A DNA stretch of 64,000 nt. Source: CAYRWR01 sp964428015 (GTDB lineage Bacteria > Spirochaetota > Brevinematia > Brevinematales > CAYRWR01). Made by a program: the position numbers and the translations under genes. Within the stretch, counting starts at the first letter, position 1; every line of letters starts with the position of its first letter. Positions 60,009 to 64,000 of this stretch are shown piece after piece. The notes beneath the pieces are model-generated. The model did no database searches, was not told the DNA's origin, and saw only the letters and a program-made list of their open reading frames with translations. The stretch is taken from contig CAYRWR010000001.1 of the NCBI GenBank assembly GCA_964428015.1, positions 62,001-126,000 of the forward strand. The letters run 5' to 3'.

Positions 60009-60120
60009 CAAATTCTGTCTTCATGAAACAGAGATTCTGCCTGTTTCAAATTTGATCTGATTCCTTGAATTAATGCTGAAACCGGTATATAGTTATCTAT
60101 ACAGTTGCCGGGGAGGTCTC

Positions 60121-61305
60121 ATGAAATATTTTGTGCTTTTTATACTGTTTTTATTGTCATTTTCTTCCGGTTTCTCTTATGTCTTTTTAAATTCAGTACC
60201 CAGCGGTGCTGACGTGATGATGAATAATAAAAAAATCGGCACTACTCCCCTGCTGATCAAAGAAGACATCACAGGTAAGCAGAGCTTTGTCTTCAAAAAA
60301 GAAGGTTACCATACATCTACTCTTACCTCCACACTCAGCAGCAAAATAACCAACCTGTATTCCATTCTGACACCGGATACTTTCTCCCTGTACTTTCCGG
60401 ACAAAACCAGTGTAGTAATTAATAGCCAGAATTTTGATAACGAAGAAATTCGTAATATACCTTCAGGTTATTATCACTTTATGACAGATAAAGACAGCAT
60501 TAAAATGGATCGTATTAACCCTAATAGAAAGTACCTGATCTTTAGTCTTATCATGACCGGGATTGGGCTTACCACCGGGATTGTGGCACATTATGTGGGA
60601 AATAATGCGTATACTGCTTATACCAACAATACTGATCCCTCGCAGGTATTTTCACTTCTGGAAAATTCAAAATTTTTGGACATCCTGAGTTGGAGCGGAT
60701 ACGGATTGGCTGGTCTGGGAGGAGGTTTTTCCATTTATTTTGGTGTGGATGCTTTAATCTACAAAAAAAAGAATCAGACTATCAAAATCGATAGTCAGAA
60801 ACAAAGTAAAGATAATGTCCTCTATAACCAGGCGCTGGATTACCTGAGTCAGGGAAATATAGACCAGGCTAAAGATAGTTTCACCCAGGTGATCACCCGT
60901 TATCCGGAGAGCAAGTACCTTCCGGTCAGTCTTCTGCGCCGGGCTTCTATTTTGAACAAACAGCAGCAATATTCCTCAGCCATAAAAGACCTGGAAACTA
61001 TTAGGGATAAATACCCCATCTATGAAATTTATGAGATAGCTGTCAAATCCCTGGCGGATAGCTACTTCCAGAATAAAATTTATGATGAAGCTATCCGAAA
61101 CTATCAGGAAATCAAAGGACTTCATGAAAATTATTCTGAACAGGAAATCGATTTCTTGATCCTCAAATGTAAAACGGAACAGACCCTGGAACAAAAAAGT
61201 GATGCATCTTCCCTGCGCTCGGAACTGCAGAAATTCCTTACAAGCCCCAATTTGGCTGAAGACCTTCGCTCCCAGGCTCAAGCCCTGTTGGACCGCCTTC
61301 CGTAA
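60121..61305 (+). CDS. exported PEGA/TPR protein
   Basis: 394 residues starting at ATG 60121 with GGGGAGG 5 nt upstream; 16 codons of open frame before it are ignored. A signal peptide (MKYFVLFILFLLSFSSGFSY) is followed by a PEGA domain (LNSVPSGADVMMNNKKIGTTPLLIKE), two hydrophobic stretches near 145-165 and 195-215, and tetratricopeptide repeats (LYNQALDYLSQGNIDQAKDSFTQVITRYPESKYL and similar). The function is unknown; the type is common in spirochaete envelopes. It may scaffold outer-membrane complexes. Confidence 0.82.
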   Translation: MKYFVLFILFLLSFSSGFSYVFLNSVPSGADVMMNNKKIGTTPLLIKEDITGKQSFVFKKEGYHTSTLTSTLSSKITNLYSILTPDTFSLYFPDKTSVVINSQNFDNEEIRNIPSGYYHFMTDKDSIKMDRINPNRKYLIFSLIMTGIGLTTGIVAHYVGNNAYTAYTNNTDPSQVFSLLENSKFLDILSWSGYGLAGLGGGFSIYFGVDALIYKKKNQTIKIDSQKQSKDNVLYNQALDYLSQGNIDQAKDSFTQVITRYPESKYLPVSLLRRASILNKQQQYSSAIKDLETIRDKYPIYEIYEIAVKSLADSYFQNKIYDEAIRNYQEIKGLHENYSEQEIDFLILKCKTEQTLEQKSDASSLRSELQKFLTSPNLAEDLRSQAQALLDRLP

Positions 61306-61322
61306 TAATAGTAAAACTTCGC

Positions 61323-61351
61323 TTGACATTTCCCTTTTAACATATTATACT
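61323..61351 (+). promoter_or_regulatory. promoter of the ArsR-family gene
   Basis: TTGACA (61323-61328) and TATACT (61346-61351) are separated by exactly 17 bp. Confidence 0.8.
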
Positions 61352-61368
61352 ATTATAATATGTTAAAA
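61335..61368. promoter_or_regulatory. 34-bp palindromic ArsR-type operator
   Basis: Perfect 15-bp arms (61335-61349 and 61354-61368) around a 4-bp centre. The palindrome covers the -10 box and the transcription start, as expected for an autorepressor site. Confidence 0.82.
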
Positions 61369-61385
61369 ATCAAAGGGGATATTCC

Positions 61386-61661
61386 ATGGCAGAACTGTCC
61401 AAACAGATCGAACAAAGCGCGGCCATGCTCAAAGCTCTGTCTCATCCGGTACGTCTTCTGATCGTAAAAAATCTCATGACACATCAATGTAATGTCAGTA
61501 ATCTGGAAAAAATGGCCGGTTTATCCCAGTCCGGTGTCTCCCAGCATCTCCGGATTTTGAGACTTTCCGGGATCATTGAACCGGAAAGAGTGGGTAAAGA
61601 AATCTGTTATAAAATAGTTGATCCTATGATTGAAAAGATCATCAAGACTCTGGGTATCTGA
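61386..61661 (+). CDS. ArsR/SmtB-family transcriptional regulator
   Basis: 91 residues, a winged helix of the ArsR family. It has MLKALSHPVRLLIVKNLM, the recognition helix SQSGVSQHLRILRLSGII and the wing VGKEICYKI. The metal box ELCVCDL of classic metal sensors is not present; only one Cys (HQCNVSNL) and later Cys81 exist, so it may sense a thiol or redox state rather than metal. AAAGGGG precedes the ATG. The operator overlapping its promoter indicates autoregulation. No target gene is in the same operon. Confidence 0.92.
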   Translation: MAELSKQIEQSAAMLKALSHPVRLLIVKNLMTHQCNVSNLEKMAGLSQSGVSQHLRILRLSGIIEPERVGKEICYKIVDPMIEKIIKTLGI

Positions 61662-61682
61662 CGTCACCGCAGTATCCCTGTC

Positions 61683-61730
61683 GAATTTTTGTCAAAATTC
61701 TTGACGGTACATGATAAGGTTGAGTATATT
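61683..61730 (+). promoter_or_regulatory. groEL promoter with an adjacent inverted repeat
   Basis: TTGACG (61701-61706) and TATATT (61725-61730) are 18 bp apart. GAATTTT (61683-61689) and AAAATTC (61694-61700) form a perfect inverted repeat ending right at the -35. No CIRCE element is present. Confidence 0.6.
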
Positions 61731-61784
61731 TCTCTCAGTATTCTATTCTGACTAAAAATAATATATTAAATAGGAGATGTGAAG

Positions 61785-63431
61785 ATGGCTAAGGATTTAC
61801 TTTTTTCCAGTGACGCCCACAGTAAGGTTTTAGCCGGTGTGGAAAAGCTCGCTAAGGCAGTGGGAGCTACATTGGGGCCCCGTGGTCGTAACGTAGTCAT
61901 TGACAAGAAATTCGGTGCACCCACCATCACCAAAGATGGTGTAACCGTGGCCAAAGAGATTGAACTCGAGGACCGCTTTGAAAACATGGGAGCCCAGCTG
62001 GTCAAAGAAGTGGCTACCAAGACCAATGATGTTGCCGGTGATGGTACTACTACTGCTACCGTTCTGGCCCATGCCATTATCAAAGAAGGCTTTAAAAATG
62101 TTACAGCCGGTGCCAACCCCACCCTTATCAAACGTGGGATCGACAAAGCTGTAGCTGTAGTAGTGGAAGAAATCAAGAAGAATGCTAAACCGGTAAACAA
62201 CCGTGATTCTATCCGCGACGTAGCTACCATATCCGCCAATAATGACCGTGAAATCGGTGAATTTATCGCTGACGCCATGGACAAAGTCGGAAAAGACGGA
62301 GTCATCACCGTGGAAGAATCCAAGTCTCTGGATACTTTTATCGATGTTGTGGAAGGTATGCAGTTTGACCGCGGTTATCTGTCTGCTTATATGGTCACCA
62401 ATACTGAAAACATGACTGCCGAAATGGAAAACCCCTTCATCCTGTTGTATGATAAGAAAATCGGCTCTCTCAAAGAAATCGTACCCCTGCTGGAAAAAAT
62501 CGCCCAGAGCGGCAAACCCTTGCTCATTATCGCTGAAGATATCGAAGGCGAGGCCCTGGCTACCCTTATTGTCAATAAACTGCGCGGTACTCTGAATGCT
62601 GTAGCTGTTAAGGCCCCTGCATTCGGCGACAGAAGAAAAGCTATGCTGGAAGATATCGCCGTACTGACCGGTGCCACCGTTATCAGTGAAGAAAAAGGTA
62701 TGAAGATCGAAACAGCTGACGTTTCTTATCTGGGAAGCGCCAAACGCATCAAAGTGGACAAGGAAAATACTGTGATCGTAGACGGTGCCGGCAGTTCCGC
62801 TGACATCAAAGCCCGCATTGCCCAGATCAAAGCTCAGGTAGCTGAAACCACTTCTGATTATGACCGTGAAAAGCTCCAGGAACGCCTGGCTAAGCTTTCC
62901 GGCGGTGTGGCTGTCATCAAAGTCGGTGCTGCTACTGAAGTAGAACTCAAAGAAAAGAAAGCCCGTGTAGAAGATGCTCTGTCTGCTACCAAAGCAGCCG
63001 TAGAAGAAGGTATCGTACCTGGAGGCGGTCTGGCTAACCTCAAGGCTCAGTATAAACTGGACGCCATCAAAGGCAACAGCCCCGATGAACAGGTAGGTAT
63101 TGATATTGTACGCAACGCACTGGAAGCACCTATGCGTCTCATTGCTGAAAATGCCGGTATCGACGGCAGCGTGATCGTCTACAAAGCTAAAGAAGCCAAA
63201 GAAGGCCAGGGATATAACGCTCTGACCGGTGAATGGGTAGACATGGTCAAGGCCGGAATCATAGACCCTGCCAAGGTAGAACGCACTGCTCTTCAGAATG
63301 CTGCTTCAATCGCGGGACTCCTGCTCATCACTGAAGTATTGATCACCGATAAGCCTGAAAAAGCATCTGCTGCTCCTGCTCCCGGAATGGACGGCATGGG
63401 TGGTATGGGCGGAATGGGTGGAATGTACTAA
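61785..63431 (+). CDS. groEL: chaperonin GroEL
   Basis: 548 residues; the ATG at 61785 (MAKDLLFSSDAH) has AGGAG 8 nt upstream and is preferred over a GTG two codons earlier. It has the ATP site GATLGPRGRNVVIDKKFGAP and GDGTTTATVLA, the apical domain, AAVEEGIVPGGG and the C-terminal GGM repeats (MDGMGGMGGMGGMY). It forms the double-ring folding machine. groES is not adjacent, which is unusual although known in some phyla, including spirochaetes. Confidence 0.98.
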   Translation: MAKDLLFSSDAHSKVLAGVEKLAKAVGATLGPRGRNVVIDKKFGAPTITKDGVTVAKEIELEDRFENMGAQLVKEVATKTNDVAGDGTTTATVLAHAIIKEGFKNVTAGANPTLIKRGIDKAVAVVVEEIKKNAKPVNNRDSIRDVATISANNDREIGEFIADAMDKVGKDGVITVEESKSLDTFIDVVEGMQFDRGYLSAYMVTNTENMTAEMENPFILLYDKKIGSLKEIVPLLEKIAQSGKPLLIIAEDIEGEALATLIVNKLRGTLNAVAVKAPAFGDRRKAMLEDIAVLTGATVISEEKGMKIETADVSYLGSAKRIKVDKENTVIVDGAGSSADIKARIAQIKAQVAETTSDYDREKLQERLAKLSGGVAVIKVGAATEVELKEKKARVEDALSATKAAVEEGIVPGGGLANLKAQYKLDAIKGNSPDEQVGIDIVRNALEAPMRLIAENAGIDGSVIVYKAKEAKEGQGYNALTGEWVDMVKAGIIDPAKVERTALQNAASIAGLLLITEVLITDKPEKASAAPAPGMDGMGGMGGMGGMY

Positions 63432-63451
63432 ACCACTGTAAATTTTATATT

Positions 63452-63486
63452 AAAAGAGCTGTCTCAGGTGAGACAGCTCTTTTTTT
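63452..63486 (+). terminator. terminator after groEL
   Basis: AGAGCTGTCTC (63455-63465) pairs with GAGACAGCTCT (63470-63480), loop AGGT, flanked by A and T runs (six T on the plus strand), so it can stop transcription from both sides. It overlaps the pyrD stop codon by 2 bp. Confidence 0.92.
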
Positions 63487-64000
63487 AGTTTTTCTTATTA
63501 TAATACTGGTCCAGCCCCTGGGCTATGACCAAGGCGATATCCGGCTCTACGAAATTAAAAGTACCCGTAGAAATGAAAGTAGCACCAGCCATAATAAACT
63601 CCAGTGCATCTTCCACCGATGAGACCCCGCCCGATGCAATCAGAGGCACTTTTACCTCCTGAGCTACTTTATAGACGTTATACAGAGCCAGAGGTTTTAC
63701 AGCCGGCCCGGAAAATCCCGCGACTTTATTTTTAAAAACAAAATCGCCTGTTTTAATATTGATGGCCATACCCAGGAAAGTATTGGATATGGTCAGAGCG
63801 GGACTCCCCGCTGCTTCAGCCGCGCGTGCCGCGGAAACAATATCCACATTGGGTGACAATTTAGTAGTAAATGGGATAGAGATCGCCGCACCTACACTTT
63901 CCACTATGGCCCGGACATTGTCACAATCGGCGTCAAAGGTACGACCACCGCTATGGACATTGGGACAGGACAGGTTTAGTTCCAGCATGGATATGCCTTC
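63485..64000 (-). CDS. pyrD: dihydroorotate dehydrogenase (C-terminal part; 5' end beyond window)
   Basis: 172 codons of open frame reach the window edge, so the N-terminal half is missing. The visible part has MLELNLSCPNVHSGGRTF, TTKLSPNV with the FMN Lys, ALTISNTFLGMAINI, and LIASGGVSSVEDALEFIMAGATF at the FMN phosphate site. The catalytic-base region, with Cys in SCPNV, suggests the class 1B type, which uses NAD through a PyrK partner. It oxidises dihydroorotate to orotate in pyrimidine synthesis. Confidence 0.93.
   Translation of the reverse strand, partial: EGISMLELNLSCPNVHSGGRTFDADCDNVRAIVESVGAAISIPFTTKLSPNVDIVSAARAAEAAGSPALTISNTFLGMAINIKTGDFVFKNKVAGFSGPAVKPLALYNVYKVAQEVKVPLIASGGVSSVEDALEFIMAGATFISTGTFNFVEPDIALVIAQGLDQYYNKKN

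Noticed and set aside
61662..61784. CIRCE element of groEL.
   Set aside because: No TTAGCACTC-type arms are present.
1..64000. CRISPR arrays, insertion sequences, transposases or prophage structural genes.
   Set aside because: No regularly spaced repeats, terminal inverted repeats with a transposase, or phage genes were seen. The S24 repressor belongs with the umuC operon rather than a prophage.

Overview
The window comes from a diderm (Gram-negative type) bacterium of moderate G+C. Shine-Dalgarno sites are classical (AGGAGG-like) and many promoters fit the TTGACA/TATAAT consensus. Outer-membrane barrels, several lipoproteins, a TolC/RND pair, a secretin, a PorV-like protein, a DUF115/Maf-type protein downstream of a class B PBP, and a PP2C/STAS partner-switching pair together point most plausibly to a free-living member of the Spirochaetota. 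That assignment is an inference from gene content; there is no rRNA in the window.

Layout, 1-33 kb. A cut-off BaiN/HI0933-type flavoprotein and a lipoprotein (minus) are followed by a very large secreted Ig-repeat protein and a PorV-like barrel (plus) under a promoter with a perfect LacI-type operator. Next come a ketopantoate-reductase-family gene, an exported dienelactone hydrolase, and an amt-glnK operon behind a sigma-54 promoter. A run of envelope genes includes a GH10 xylanase lipoprotein and a TolC-RND pair without an adaptor. Then come a GGDEF cyclase, a MalY-like aminotransferase, a PBP-DUF502-Maf operon, a thiM-thiE-thiD salvage operon and a secretin with a pilus-like partner.

Layout, 33-49 kb. 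A class III aminotransferase/SDR operon abuts a light-and-iron cluster: two ferritin-like diiron proteins and two short PixD-like BLUF photoreceptors in a duplicated arrangement, plus a SpoIIAA-like protein. Various enzymes and membrane proteins follow. At 44.6-44.9 kb a strong promoter drives about 230 nt of highly structured, non-coding sequence (pseudoknot, tRNA T-arm-like hairpin, long stem) that leads into an SPFH / stand-alone E2-acyltransferase gene pair. A vapBC-type toxin-antitoxin module follows.

Layout, 48.9-54.3 kb is a DNA-damage island. An autocleavable-type S24 repressor and a small membrane protein are divergent from a protein made of two tandem UmuD-like domains that both lack the Ser-Lys dyad, and this is translationally coupled to a UmuC polymerase. 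A convergent SRAP (YedK) gene overlaps umuC, and a ComM/YifB ATPase follows. The divergent intergenic region carries four TATCG half-sites that are candidate repressor operators.

Layout, 54.3-64 kb holds more conserved cell genes: a STAS antagonist and PP2C/HATPase phosphatase, rsmH-ftsL, a three-domain Mrp protein, a PEGA/TPR lipoprotein-like envelope protein, an ArsR regulator behind a 34-bp palindrome, monocistronic groEL, and the cut-off end of pyrD.
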